Shown: positions 31,496 to 40,686 of the stretch, in pieces
Layout: every line of letters begins with the position of its first letter
Position numbering within the stretch: position 1 is the first letter of the stretch
Origin: Maricaulis maris_C
GTDB lineage: Bacteria; Pseudomonadota; Alphaproteobacteria; Caulobacterales; Maricaulaceae
DNA length: 64,000 nucleotides
Assembly (NCBI RefSeq): GCF_049116555.1
Contig: NZ_JAGDYT010000004.1
Span: forward strand, 1 to 64,000
Direction of reading: 5' to 3'
Notes under the pieces: generated by a model
Told to the model about the DNA's origin: nothing
Database searches by the model: none
What the model saw: the letters and a program-made list of their open reading frames with translations, nothing else
Position numbers and translations under genes: made by a program

Positions 31496-32188
31496 CGACC
31501 GCATGGCGAGACGTCGGCGATTGCTGAGGTGCTGACCCGTGAGCAGGGTCGGCATGCCGGGCTGGTGCGCGGGGGGCGGTCGCGGTCGATGCGGCCGATC
31601 CTGCAGCCGGGCAACCAGATCACGGTCAGTTGGCGCGCCCGCCTGTCGGAACATCTCGGCATGTTCCAGATCGAGGCTGATGACCTCACCGCCGGTCTGG
31701 TGATGGAGGATCGCACTGCCCTGGCCGGGCTCAATTCGGCCTGCGCCGTTGCAGTGATGTGCCTGCCCGAACGTGAAGCCCATCCGCGCGTGCATGAGGG
31801 TTTCCAGCTCCTGTTGGGCGCTTTCGACACTCCCGACATCTGGCCGGCGCTTTATGTACGCTGGGAGGCTGGCCTTCTGTCCGATCTCGGCTATGGCCTC
31901 GACATGTCGGCCTGCGCCGTCACCGGCGTCACCGAAGACCTCACCCATATCTCACCGCGCACCGGCCGCGCCGTCTGCCGCGAGGAGGCCGCGCCCTACG
32001 CCCCCAAACTCCTCGAACTCCCGCCCTTCATGGCGGGGTCCGGCAAGATCGAAGAGGGCGATATCGCCCGCGGTCTGGCGTTGACCGGCTATTTCCTGGA
32101 ACGCCGGGTGCTCTGGCCGATCGACAAGCAATTGCCGGAAGCGCGGCGGCGCTTGATGGCGGAGCTGGAACGGGTGGGGCGGCTTTAG
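31460..32188 (+). CDS. recO: DNA repair protein RecO
   Basis: 242 residues from ATG 31460, where MEWRDKGIVLAVRPHGE matches RecO N-termini. It mediates RecA loading onto SSB-coated DNA in the RecFOR pathway. The OB-fold runs to about residue 75 (GLVRGGRSRSMRPILQPGN), followed by a helical domain. The zinc-site region CAVTG...CREEAAPY keeps only two cysteines, as in many alphaproteobacterial RecO proteins. An in-frame ATG at 31400 could add 20 residues, and neither start has a clear ribosome binding site. Confidence 0.92.
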   Translation: MEWRDKGIVLAVRPHGETSAIAEVLTREQGRHAGLVRGGRSRSMRPILQPGNQITVSWRARLSEHLGMFQIEADDLTAGLVMEDRTALAGLNSACAVAVMCLPEREAHPRVHEGFQLLLGAFDTPDIWPALYVRWEAGLLSDLGYGLDMSACAVTGVTEDLTHISPRTGRAVCREEAAPYAPKLLELPPFMAGSGKIEEGDIARGLALTGYFLERRVLWPIDKQLPEARRRLMAELERVGRL

Positions 32189-32289
32189 GTTTCGCCCCCA
32201 TTCCCCACAGCTAATCCTGCGTCCCACCCCTGCTTACCCTGTCAGCCCTGCCTATACTGATCCAAACGCGAATCAGTCAGGTGGGCTTC

Positions 32290-34566
32290 ATGGGCGATCA
32301 TTTTGATCCCGACGGCGGGCATATCATCGAGGAGACGTTCAACGAGGCGCTGTCGCGGCGATATCTCGCCTATGCGCTCTCGACGATCACCCAGCGGGCG
32401 CTGCCCGATGCCCGTGACGGCCTGAAGCCGGTCCACCGGCGCCTGCTCTACGCCATGCGCGAGCTGAAGCTGAACCCGGACCAGGCGTTCAAGAAGTCGG
32501 CCCGTGTCGTTGGTGACGTGATCGGTAAATACCACCCGCATGGCGACCAGTCGGTCTATGAGGCGCTGGTCCGTCTGGCCCAGGATTTCGCCTCGCGCTA
32601 TCCGTTGGTCGAAGGGCAGGGTAATTTCGGCAATATCGACGGTGATGGCGCCGCCGCCATGCGTTACACCGAGGCCCGTCTGACCAAGGCCGCGGAACTC
32701 CTGCTGCAGGATATCGACCAGGGCACGGTCGATTTCGAGGAGACCTATGACGGCTCGGAGCGCGAGCCGCTGGTCCTGCCTGGCGCTTTCCCCAATCTCC
32801 TGGCCAATGGCTCGACCGGGATTGCCGTCGGCATGGCAACCTCGGTCCCGCCGCACAATGTCGCCGAGATCTGCGCGGCCGCCCTGGCGCTGATCGACAA
32901 TCCGGAGACCGAGACCGAAGCCCTCCTGAAGCATATCAAGGGACCGGACCTGCCGACCGGCGGCACGATCGTCGAGCCGCCAGAGGCGATCCGCTCGGCC
33001 TATGAGACCGGGCGTGGCGGGTTCCGGGTGCGGGCCAAGTGGGAAAAGGAAGACATGCCCCGCGGGATGTGGCGCATCGTGATCACCGAGATCCCGTATC
33101 TGGTCCAGAAGTCCAAGCTGGTCGAACGCATCGCCCAGCTGATGGATGCCAAGAAACTGCCTCTGCTCGATGACGTGCTCGATGAGAGTACCGAGGATAT
33201 CCGACTGGTGCTGGAACCGAAATCCAAGCTGGTCGACCCGGCCATGCTGATGGAGAGCCTGTTCAAGCTGACCGATCTGGAAACCCGCGTGTCGCTGAAC
33301 CTCAATGTGCTCGACCCCCGCGGTGTGCCGCGCGTGATGAGCCTGCGCGAGGTGTTGCAGATCTGGCTTGAGCATCGCCGGGAAGTCGCGGTGCGGCGGG
33401 CGACCACGCGCCTGGCCAAGGTCGAGGACCGGCTTGAGGTTCTGGCTGGCTATCTCATCGTCTATGCCGATCTGGACGAGGTGATCCGCATCATCCGCTT
33501 CGAGGATGAGCCCAAGGCCAAGCTGATGGCGCATTTCGAGCTGACCGAGCGTCAGGCCGAAGCCATCCTCAACATGCGCCTGCGCGCCTTGCGCAAGCTG
33601 GAAGAGCTTGAAATCCGCAAGGAAGACAAGAGCTTGCGCGCTGAACGCAAGAGCCTCCAGGCGCTGATCGGCTCCACCGCCCTGCAATGGGACAAGGTCC
33701 GCGGCGAGGTCACCAGTCTTGGCGCGATCTATGCCGAGACAACGCCGCTGGGCAAACGCCGGACGGTGTTCGACAAGGCTCCCGACATCTCCGGCGATGC
33801 GCCGATCGAGGCCTTTGTTGTTCGCGAACCGATCACGGCTGTCCTGTCGGAGCGCGGCTGGGTGCGGGCGCTGAAGGGCCATATCAACGACGTCACCGAG
33901 CTCAAGTTCAAGGAGGGCGACAAGTCCGCCTTCGCGGTCAAGTGCGAGACCACGGACAAGCTCCTCATGTTCGCCACGGACGGGAAATTCTATACGCTGG
34001 AAGCGTCCAAACTGCCTGGCGGCCGTGGCCATGGTGAACCGGTTCGCCTGCACGTCGATCTGCCCGATGATGCGGCGCCGATCGGCCTGTTCAAATTCGA
34101 CCCCGAGCGCACACTCCTGGTGGCGTCGGATGGCAATTCCGGGTTCCGCATCAAGGAAAGTGATTGTGTCGCCATGAAGAAGGGCGGCAAGCAGATCCTC
34201 AACCTGGCCGAGGGCGATGAGGCCTTCCTGTGCATCCCGGCCACCGGCGACCGCGTCGCGCTGATCGGCGAGAACAAGAAGCTTCTGGTTTTCGAACTGG
34301 AAGAAATCCCGGTCATGAGCCGTGGCAAGGGCGTCAGGCTTCTGGGCGGCAAGGGGGCGAAACTCGCGGACGCCACCGTGTTCAATGCCGAAGACGGGCT
34401 GACCTGGCTGGACGGGGCCGGGCGTCGTTTCAACCTCGATGACTGGCTGTTGTGGACTGCCAAGCGGGCCCAGGCCGGCAAGATGGCGCCGCGCGGTTTC
34501 CCGCGTTCCCTGCGCTTTTCGCCGCGGGGCTCGGAATTCCTCGCTTCACAGGCGAAAGCGGAATAG
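32290..34566 (+). CDS. parC: DNA topoisomerase IV subunit A
   Basis: 758 residues from ATG 32290 (a GTG at 32281 would add three). It cuts and rejoins DNA to decatenate chromosomes together with ParE. Catalytic Tyr126 lies in AAMRYTEARLT, and RALPDARDGLKPVHRRLLYAM is the signature. The quinolone-determining loop reads HPHGDQSVYEAL: Gln stands at the E. coli Ser80 position and Glu84 is kept. C-terminal beta-pinwheel blades run from about 490. Neighbour recO is commonly linked to parC in alphaproteobacteria. Confidence 0.96.
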   Translation: MGDHFDPDGGHIIEETFNEALSRRYLAYALSTITQRALPDARDGLKPVHRRLLYAMRELKLNPDQAFKKSARVVGDVIGKYHPHGDQSVYEALVRLAQDFASRYPLVEGQGNFGNIDGDGAAAMRYTEARLTKAAELLLQDIDQGTVDFEETYDGSEREPLVLPGAFPNLLANGSTGIAVGMATSVPPHNVAEICAAALALIDNPETETEALLKHIKGPDLPTGGTIVEPPEAIRSAYETGRGGFRVRAKWEKEDMPRGMWRIVITEIPYLVQKSKLVERIAQLMDAKKLPLLDDVLDESTEDIRLVLEPKSKLVDPAMLMESLFKLTDLETRVSLNLNVLDPRGVPRVMSLREVLQIWLEHRREVAVRRATTRLAKVEDRLEVLAGYLIVYADLDEVIRIIRFEDEPKAKLMAHFELTERQAEAILNMRLRALRKLEELEIRKEDKSLRAERKSLQALIGSTALQWDKVRGEVTSLGAIYAETTPLGKRRTVFDKAPDISGDAPIEAFVVREPITAVLSERGWVRALKGHINDVTELKFKEGDKSAFAVKCETTDKLLMFATDGKFYTLEASKLPGGRGHGEPVRLHVDLPDDAAPIGLFKFDPERTLLVASDGNSGFRIKESDCVAMKKGGKQILNLAEGDEAFLCIPATGDRVALIGENKKLLVFELEEIPVMSRGKGVRLLGGKGAKLADATVFNAEDGLTWLDGAGRRFNLDDWLLWTAKRAQAGKMAPRGFPRSLRFSPRGSEFLASQAKAE

Positions 34567-34640
34567 GTAGTGATTTGAACGTGCATCGCCCGTCAGGGTG
34601 ATGTGACATCTTCAGTTTTGCCGCTCAAGGAGAGACAGGC

Positions 34641-35192
34641 ATGGATACCGGTATCATTCTCTTGCTCGTGATCATCGCCCTCGGCGTGTTCCTGGTCATG
34701 GTCTACAACCGCCTGGTCGCGCTGCGGCAGACCTGTAACCAGGCCTGGGGCGATATCGATGTCCAGCTGAAGCAGCGCCATGATCTCGTGCCCAATCTGG
34801 TCAGCACGGTCCAGGGCTATGCCAGCCACGAGAAAGAGACGCTGGAAAACGTCATCAAGGCGCGCCAGACCGCGATCGATGCGACCTCGGTCAAGGATCT
34901 CGCCGGCGCCGAGAACATGCTCTCCGGGGCCCTGCGTCAGCTCTTTGCCCTGTCGGAAGCCTATCCCGACCTGAAGGCCAACCAGAACTTCATGCAGCTG
35001 CAGGCCGAGCTGTCCGATCTGGAGAACAAGATCGCCGCCGCCCGCCGCTTCTTCAACAACGCCGTCAATGAATACAACACCTCGACCGAGCAATTCCCGG
35101 CCGTGGTGATTGCCAATTCGATGGGCTTCAAGATGCGTGAGTATTTCGAAGTGGCCGAGGCCGAGCGCGGTGCCCCGAAGGTGCAGTTCTAA
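34641..35192 (+). CDS. lemA: LemA family protein
   Basis: 183 residues: one N-terminal membrane helix (IILLLVIIALGVFLVMVYN), then a helical bundle with LRQTCNQAWGDIDVQLKQRHDLVPNLV, ALRQLFALSEAYPDLKAN and ARRFFNNAVNEYNT. All are family hallmarks. LemA function is unclear; it is nearly always next to an M48 peptidase, as here, three bases downstream. AAGGAGAGA precedes the ATG. Confidence 0.94.
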   Translation: MDTGIILLLVIIALGVFLVMVYNRLVALRQTCNQAWGDIDVQLKQRHDLVPNLVSTVQGYASHEKETLENVIKARQTAIDATSVKDLAGAENMLSGALRQLFALSEAYPDLKANQNFMQLQAELSDLENKIAAARRFFNNAVNEYNTSTEQFPAVVIANSMGFKMREYFEVAEAERGAPKVQF

Positions 35193-35195
35193 GTC

Positions 35196-36221
35196 ATGGT
35201 CTGGGGCACGGCCGGGCTCCGCACGCATATCTGGAACAATAATCTGCGGTCGGTTTTCCTGCTGGCCGCCTTTCCGGTATTGCTCGTGGCCATTGGCTAT
35301 GCGCTGACCATCCTCATGACCGGATTCGACACGACGTCGGCTGACTACGGACTTGGCAAGCCACCGGGTGCCGATGCGGCGCCCTGGGTCCGAGAGCTGG
35401 CACGCCTGCCCATGATCGGCGCCTGGTCGCTGGGTATTGCGGCGGTCTGGTTCGTCATCGCCTGGTTTGGCCATCAGGCCATGATCAATGCGGCCACCGG
35501 CGCCCGGTCGGTTACCCGCAAGGACGAGCCAGAACTCTATAATCTTCTGGAAAACCTGTGTATTTCTCGTGGGTTGTCCATGCCTAAACTGGCGGTGATC
35601 GAGAGCGGAGCGCTCAATGCCTATGCCTCCGGTCTGACGGAGAGCCAGGCCACCGTCACCGTGACGCGTGGTCTTATGCAGCGACTGGACACGGCCGAGC
35701 TGGAAGCCGTGCTGGCGCACGAGCTCTCCCATATCCGGCATCGTGATGTCCGTCTTCTGGTCATCTCGATCATCTTTGTCGGCATCATCTCCTTTGCTGC
35801 GGAGATCGTTTTCCGTCGTATTTTCTGGCTTGGATTGCGAGCCGGCGGGGATCGGCGTTCCGGCGGACGCGGCGGCGGACTGGTCATTGTGATCGGCCTG
35901 GCCATCATTGCCATCGCCTATCTGCTGGCCATCGTGATTCGCTTCTCGCTTTCGCGCCGGCGTGAATACATGGCCGATGCCGGTGCGGTCGAGCTGACCC
36001 GCAATCCTGACGCCATGATCTCGGCCCTCGAGAAGATTTCCGGCAATGCCGAGGTCGAGGACTCGCCGGAAGAAATCCGTGAAATGTTCATCGAGAACCC
36101 GAAGACCGGCTTCATGGGTGTTTTCGCGACCCATCCACCGATCGAGAAGCGGATCGACATGCTGGTCGAGCACGCCGGCGGCAAGCGCCGGCTGCGCGGG
36201 AGCGCCGTGCCCGAAGTCTAG
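35196..36221 (+). CDS. M48 family membrane metallopeptidase
   Basis: 341 residues with four membrane segments and the zinc site HELSH at about 173-177 (LAHELSHIRHRD). The third ligand Glu is in REYMADAGAVELTRNP. It resembles HtpX-like peptidases that degrade or process membrane proteins at the inner membrane. FATHPPIEKRI near the C-terminus is also typical. The pairing with lemA suggests a joint envelope quality-control role. Its stop overlaps the end of the convergent VOC gene. Confidence 0.92.
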   Translation: MVWGTAGLRTHIWNNNLRSVFLLAAFPVLLVAIGYALTILMTGFDTTSADYGLGKPPGADAAPWVRELARLPMIGAWSLGIAAVWFVIAWFGHQAMINAATGARSVTRKDEPELYNLLENLCISRGLSMPKLAVIESGALNAYASGLTESQATVTVTRGLMQRLDTAELEAVLAHELSHIRHRDVRLLVISIIFVGIISFAAEIVFRRIFWLGLRAGGDRRSGGRGGGLVIVIGLAIIAIAYLLAIVIRFSLSRRREYMADAGAVELTRNPDAMISALEKISGNAEVEDSPEEIREMFIENPKTGFMGVFATHPPIEKRIDMLVEHAGGKRRLRGSAVPEV

Positions 36222-36589
36222 GGCGCGGTTTGCTGGCTGAACAGGCAGAGCTTGTTCCGGTCCAGATCCCGGACATAGCAGGAATAATAGGGTCCACGCT
36301 GGCCCGGTTCGCCGTCGCAAGATCCGCCCAGTTCGAGCGCCAGCTTGTGCAGGCGGTGAACCTCATCCTGTGACCCCAGGTCGAGACCCAACATCGCGCC
36401 ATTGCCCTGTGTGGCGGGTTCCGCGTTGAAGGGGCGCGCAATTGCAAAGGCGAAATCCTTGCCCATCCAGTATGTCATGCGCCCGGCCGGCATGGCTGGC
36501 GCGACATCGGATTGTGCGAACAGGGCGTCATAGAACCGGGTGGAGGCCTCGATATTGTTCGTGCCGAGAACAAAATAGCTCATTTTCAT
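36218..36589 (-). CDS. VOC/glyoxalase-family protein
   Basis: 123 residues with the beta-alpha-beta-beta-beta vicinal-oxygen-chelate layout: SYFVLGTNNIEASTRFYDALF opening and VRDLDRNKLCLF closing, the typical position of the second-half glutamate (here Asn/Lys replaces the common Glu). The metal ligand pattern is incomplete, so it may bind rather than transform a small molecule. It is divergent from the WYL regulator at 36676, an obvious candidate to control it. Confidence 0.82.
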   Translation of the reverse strand: MKMSYFVLGTNNIEASTRFYDALFAQSDVAPAMPAGRMTYWMGKDFAFAIARPFNAEPATQGNGAMLGLDLGSQDEVHRLHKLALELGGSCDGEPGQRGPYYSCYVRDLDRNKLCLFSQQTAP

Positions 36590-36675
36590 GGGTATTCTCC
36601 TGATCGGATCGGGCGTTTTCCCGGGGGCAAGATCAGGCTATCGACAAATGGGACATATAATGGCGTATTTGTTTG

Positions 36676-37410
36676 ATGGCTCGCACCAAATCGATCGACC
36701 GGATCCGCCGACTGGAATTGCTGGCCGCCCAGCTCAAGCAGGACGAGATATGTACGGTCAGGGGCCTCGCATCCGAGCTCGGCGTGAGCGCCAGAACCGT
36801 CTCGCGTGACTTGCTCGTGATGCGTGAGCAGGGCTTGCCAATTGACGCCGATCGCGGTCGCGGCGGTGGGGTAAGGCTGGACCGGAATTGGGGTGTCGGG
36901 AGACTCAATCTGGCCTATGGGGACGCGGTTGACCTGCTCATCAGCATCGATGTCGCCGAGAAGATGGGATCGCCGCTCTTCCTGGCCAATCTCGCCTCCG
37001 TGAGACGTCAGCTGATCGCCTCCTTCTCGCCGGAGAAGCGCGCGCGGGTAAAAAGGCTGAAATCACGCATCCTGATCGGGGGCACGGCATCCACCTTCGT
37101 CCAGGCGGGCATCGCATCGCCGGCAAAACCGCTCGTCCAGGCCTTGCACCAGGCTTTCATCGACCAAGAGACGCTGGATATCCATTATCAGCGCGAGGAT
37201 GGCGCCAGATCAGAACGCCGTATCGAGCCGCACTACCTCCTGCTCAAATATCCGGTCTGGTACGTCATCGCCTTCGACCGGCTGCGCGATGCCCCGCGAA
37301 TATTCCGATGTGATCGCATGTCGGCGGCCCGTCGGGCCGACAAGCCGTTCCGACTATTGCCGAAGGCCTTCTTTGCGCCATCGCTGCAGGCGGATGACTT
37401 GGCGCTGTAA
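36676..37410 (+). CDS. HTH-WYL transcriptional regulator
   Basis: 244 residues. The DeoR-like helix-turn-helix spans about 5-60 (IRRLELLAAQLKQ, LASELGVSARTVSRDLLVMREQG). The WYL domain spans about 145-215 (IHYQREDGARSERRIEPHYLLLKYPVWYVIAFD). Such proteins sense nucleic acids or nucleotides and control defence, DNA repair or metabolic genes. Here it is divergent from a VOC protein, with an 86-base shared promoter region. No defence genes are nearby, so a local metabolic role is more likely. Confidence 0.9.
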   Translation: MARTKSIDRIRRLELLAAQLKQDEICTVRGLASELGVSARTVSRDLLVMREQGLPIDADRGRGGGVRLDRNWGVGRLNLAYGDAVDLLISIDVAEKMGSPLFLANLASVRRQLIASFSPEKRARVKRLKSRILIGGTASTFVQAGIASPAKPLVQALHQAFIDQETLDIHYQREDGARSERRIEPHYLLLKYPVWYVIAFDRLRDAPRIFRCDRMSAARRADKPFRLLPKAFFAPSLQADDLAL

Positions 37411-37525
37411 CCCTGCTGCGGCCCGGCCGGGCCGGGATGCCATATCCGCCGAAGAGGGCTTTGGCTGACCACGCAAACACATTAGGGTTTTGCGCAAGAG
37501 CCGTGACGGCTTCGGGGGGACTGAC

Positions 37526-38344
37526 ATGAAAAACCTGCTTCGCACGGCCGCACTGGTCTCGTTGACCGCGCTCGCGGCCTGTTCCACGCCAGGCTATCGC
37601 AGCCTCAATCCCAATTGCCTTGAGGCCCATGTGCAGCCGAAATATCAGCGCGACGGGCACCAGGACACGACCTATACGGTCGCACGCCTGGCCGGGCACT
37701 CATCCGACGACGCGGCGCGACTCGCCTTCTTCAACCAGGCGGCTGACGATTTGGCGATGCGCTATGCGGCGCCACAGGTCAGCGTCTGGGCGACATTCGG
37801 CGCCTGGGGGTATCGTCACAGGATCAATGCCGTCCTGCACTCCCTGCATGGTGGCGATCGCGCCGATGTGGCCCAGCGGAGGCTGGACCTGGCGACCATG
37901 ATCGAAGAGCGAAACCGGTCGGAAGCCCAGGCCAGCTGGCAGACCGGATTCCTGATTCATGCCCTGGGCGACAGCTATGCCCACACCGACCCGGTCGGCA
38001 ACGCCTATGGTGAAACCTATGGCCATCTCTTTGACGGCCATGCGCCGGACCTTGTGGCCAACAGGCCGGAACTCTATCTGGCCTATGTCGACGCCCTGTT
38101 TGACGCGCTGGAAATGCACACGGCCAGTGACCGGGAGGCGTTCGCCCGTTTCAAGACCCTGATCCGGAACGCGCCGGACGGTGATGTCGCGGCTCATCAA
38201 ACCGCCATCACCGAGATGCGGGATTATTATTCCAATACCGCCCGACTGGAATGCGACGCACTGGCCAGTACGCTGAGCATGCGCGATGTCAGCCGCTTCC
38301 TGCGTGACGTGGAAGCGGGCTTCGGCCGGCCCGGTGAAAGCTAG
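37526..38344 (+). CDS. Lipoprotein with a phospholipase C/P1-nuclease-like His/Asp motif
   Basis: 272 residues. ATG 37526 follows GGGGGA and the N-terminus ends in a lipobox (LTALAACST). FLIHALGDSYAHTD and YGHLFDGHAPDLV place His and Asp residues in the pattern of zinc-dependent phospholipase C/S1-P1-like helical enzymes (DUF6765-like proteins have a similar arrangement). The rest is helical. It is probably an outer- or inner-membrane lipoprotein; activity is unproved. It is convergent with the exported metallopeptidase-like gene, their stops five bases apart. Confidence 0.75.
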   Translation: MKNLLRTAALVSLTALAACSTPGYRSLNPNCLEAHVQPKYQRDGHQDTTYTVARLAGHSSDDAARLAFFNQAADDLAMRYAAPQVSVWATFGAWGYRHRINAVLHSLHGGDRADVAQRRLDLATMIEERNRSEAQASWQTGFLIHALGDSYAHTDPVGNAYGETYGHLFDGHAPDLVANRPELYLAYVDALFDALEMHTASDREAFARFKTLIRNAPDGDVAAHQTAITEMRDYYSNTARLECDALASTLSMRDVSRFLRDVEAGFGRPGES

Positions 38345-38349
38345 AGCGG

Positions 38350-39372
38350 TCAGCGAGTGCGGGTGGCGACGGCGCGACTATAGGCAGCAGCGGCGGCCTC
38401 AGCCTGGTCGGCATCGTAGAGCGAGAAGAGTTCGCTGACGCCAGCATCCGGCGAGGGCATTTCCTCGTGATAGGCGCGGCACATCTCCGAGCCGACCGCG
38501 TAGCCAATCTGGAAAGGTCGGTCCGGGTGCTCGGAATCCGACCCGCTGAACCAGCCTGGCACCGAGAAAGCGGGCTCCGCCGCAATCGCCAGAAAGTCGG
38601 ACCAGAGTTCGGCTTCATGTTCGACGACATAGAGATGGCGATCGCCATAACGCTCGCCCGAAGTGAGGAAGCTCAGATACTCCGCGCACCCCTCGCGCAA
38701 GGCGATGGAGAGCATAGTGCCGCCGCCGGGTGCATAAATGGAGCGATAATTCTCCAGTCCGCCCTGCGCGTGGAGTTGCAGGATATGACTGGCTTCGTGA
38801 ACGGCGAGATAGGTCAGCGCATCGACCATCCGGTCAGTCGCTGGCGGTCCATCTTCCCGCCGGTATTGGCCGGCGACGCCGAGGGCCGCGCCGACGCCGA
38901 CACCGGCCGGGTCGTTGGCCAGTCGAACCGGCGTTCCGGCGAAACGGTGCTGGCTGGACACGAAATAATAGACCGGGATCGCGATGTCCGATCCGGCGAG
39001 GGCGCGCAGGCGCTCAATGTTTTCCCGGGTCGTGTCTTCTTTCGCGAGGAGAGGCGCGGTCAGATCGGGCAAGGCGTGAAAGATGGGGCCATATTCTCCA
39101 TAGAGCGTGCCGAAATTTTCCGCCGAGACATTGTACCGATCCATCCAGCCGCGGAAGCCCGTCGACGCGTTCGCCATGTAGACGGAAAAGGCCTCCGTCG
39201 GGTCGGCGCCGTTGTCGACGTTCTCGAGCAGGGTCTCGAAACGGCTGAGATCGTCATAATGGAAACTGACCGGTCCGGGAATCGACGGCACCTGTCCGTG
39301 CGCGGGCGCGGGCAGTGCCGCGAGCGTGATTGCCGCGAGCGCGCTGTGAACCACCGGGTTTAGCTGAATCAT
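38350..39372 (-). CDS. Exported putative zinc metallopeptidase
   Basis: 340 residues with a signal peptide (SALAAITLAALPAPAHGQ). The motif AVHEASHILQ is an HExxH zinc site and LREGCAEYLSFL a likely third ligand (ExxxE), as in DUF2268-like peptidases. AGGAGG lies just before ATG 39372. The N-terminal half contains a helical region of unknown role. Expected in the periplasm. Fold assignment is by motif only. Confidence 0.75.
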   Translation of the reverse strand: MIQLNPVVHSALAAITLAALPAPAHGQVPSIPGPVSFHYDDLSRFETLLENVDNGADPTEAFSVYMANASTGFRGWMDRYNVSAENFGTLYGEYGPIFHALPDLTAPLLAKEDTTRENIERLRALAGSDIAIPVYYFVSSQHRFAGTPVRLANDPAGVGVGAALGVAGQYRREDGPPATDRMVDALTYLAVHEASHILQLHAQGGLENYRSIYAPGGGTMLSIALREGCAEYLSFLTSGERYGDRHLYVVEHEAELWSDFLAIAAEPAFSVPGWFSGSDSEHPDRPFQIGYAVGSEMCRAYHEEMPSPDAGVSELFSLYDADQAEAAAAAYSRAVATRTR

Positions 39373-39481
39373 GGCGTCCTCCTTGTTGTCCGTCTTCGAT
39401 GCGCGACGCACAAGGATTGGATGCAAGCCGGTTGGTCAATGAGGCGCGGAGTGATGCCTTGCCGGGTCTGTCTGGCGGTGA

Positions 39482-40678
39482 TCAGCGCTTGGTGGTGTTG
39501 GTATCGTCCGAGCCGGCCGTGCCCGTGCCGGCCTCGTCATCATCAGACGCAGGCCTTGGTGCGGCGGTCTCACCGTCGGCGCCGTCCTCGTCTTTCATTT
39601 CCTCTGTCTCATCGACTTCCAGAAGCCCGGCAAAGCTGTCGCGGAAAATGAACCAGACGGAGGTGAAGAGGGCGGCGATGACCGGGCCGATGATGATGCC
39701 GACTGCGCCGAACAGGGTCAGCCCGCCCAGGGTCGATATCAGCACCATCAAATCGGACATCTTGGCGTCCTTGCCGACCAGAATGGGCCGCAGGATATTG
39801 TCCGATGTCGAGACCACGATGGCCCCCCAGGCGGTCAGCGCTCCGGCGGCGATCGGGTGACCGGTGGCGGCCAGCCAGATTGCGGCAGGTACCCAGATCA
39901 GCGGCGGTCCGATCATCGGGATGATGGAAAGCAGGGCGGCCACGGCGGCCCAGAAAATCGAACCCGGCACGCCGGCTGCGAACAGGCCGATACCGGTCAG
40001 CCCCCCCTGGACGAGCGCGATCAGGAAGGAGCCCTTCACCGTGGCGCGAATGGTTGAGATGGCGCGTTCTGCCAACAGGTTGCGCGCGTCCACGGTCATC
40101 GGCAGCAGGGTCACGGCGGAACGGGCGGCATCGCGACCGGTCATCAGGAAAAAGAACAGCGCATAGACCAGGATGAAGAAGTTCAGCGCCGCAACCAGGA
40201 AGCCACCCGTGCCGGCGCGCATGGAATTGACGAGGACCCGACCGACCGTGCCAGCCAGATTGCCGATCTGCGCGGTGATCGTGGCCTGGTATTCGATCAT
40301 CTCTTCCCGGAAGGGCAGCCAGTCCGGAAGTCCGTCCAGCCCGTCCTGCCGGATCTGGCTGACCTGATCCTGCACCCAGGGTGTGACCATGCCGGTGACG
40401 TCGATCGCCTGCTCCGCGACGATGCCCAGCAGGATGGTGGCCGGGATGACGAAGGCGAGCACGGCGCCGGTGACCAGCAGACCGGCGGCGAGGCCGCGGC
40501 GGTCCCCCAGCTTGCCCGATAACCAGTCATGCGGTCGCGCGAGGAAAAGCGTCAGCACGCCTGCGAGGAAGAGGGCGGCCAGATAATCCCGGATCATCCA
40601 CAGGAAAATGCCGGAAATGATCAGCGCCAGTGCGGCGATGAAGGCGCGCTGGAGCTCCAGTTTGCGGTGCGGTGACAT
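39482..40678 (-). CDS. AI-2E family (PerM-type) transporter
   Basis: 398 residues from ATG 40678, with GGAGG upstream. About eight membrane helices, with the family pattern FLARPHDWLSGKLGDRRGLA, MTGRDAARSAVTLLPM, GLFAAGVPGSIFWAAVAALLS and PMIGPPLIWVPAAIW. It also has the conserved PILVGKDAKMSDLMVLIS. Members export small molecules or act as sodium/proton antiporters. The C-terminal 45 residues are acidic and low-complexity, probably disordered. It follows dctM by eight bases on the same strand and may be cotranscribed. Confidence 0.9.
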   Translation of the reverse strand: MSPHRKLELQRAFIAALALIISGIFLWMIRDYLAALFLAGVLTLFLARPHDWLSGKLGDRRGLAAGLLVTGAVLAFVIPATILLGIVAEQAIDVTGMVTPWVQDQVSQIRQDGLDGLPDWLPFREEMIEYQATITAQIGNLAGTVGRVLVNSMRAGTGGFLVAALNFFILVYALFFFLMTGRDAARSAVTLLPMTVDARNLLAERAISTIRATVKGSFLIALVQGGLTGIGLFAAGVPGSIFWAAVAALLSIIPMIGPPLIWVPAAIWLAATGHPIAAGALTAWGAIVVSTSDNILRPILVGKDAKMSDLMVLISTLGGLTLFGAVGIIIGPVIAALFTSVWFIFRDSFAGLLEVDETEEMKDEDGADGETAAPRPASDDDEAGTGTAGSDDTNTTKR

Positions 40679-40686
40679 GGCGCCTC

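Noticed and set aside
32242..34053. 603-codon minus-strand frame opposite parC
   Set aside because: Antisense shadow of the parC coding sequence; composition rich in Gly, Asp, Gln and His with no domain.
34593..36320. 575-codon minus-strand frame opposite lemA and the M48 gene
   Set aside because: It spans two well-supported genes in antisense, and its translation is dominated by Asp, His, Gln and Gly repeats.
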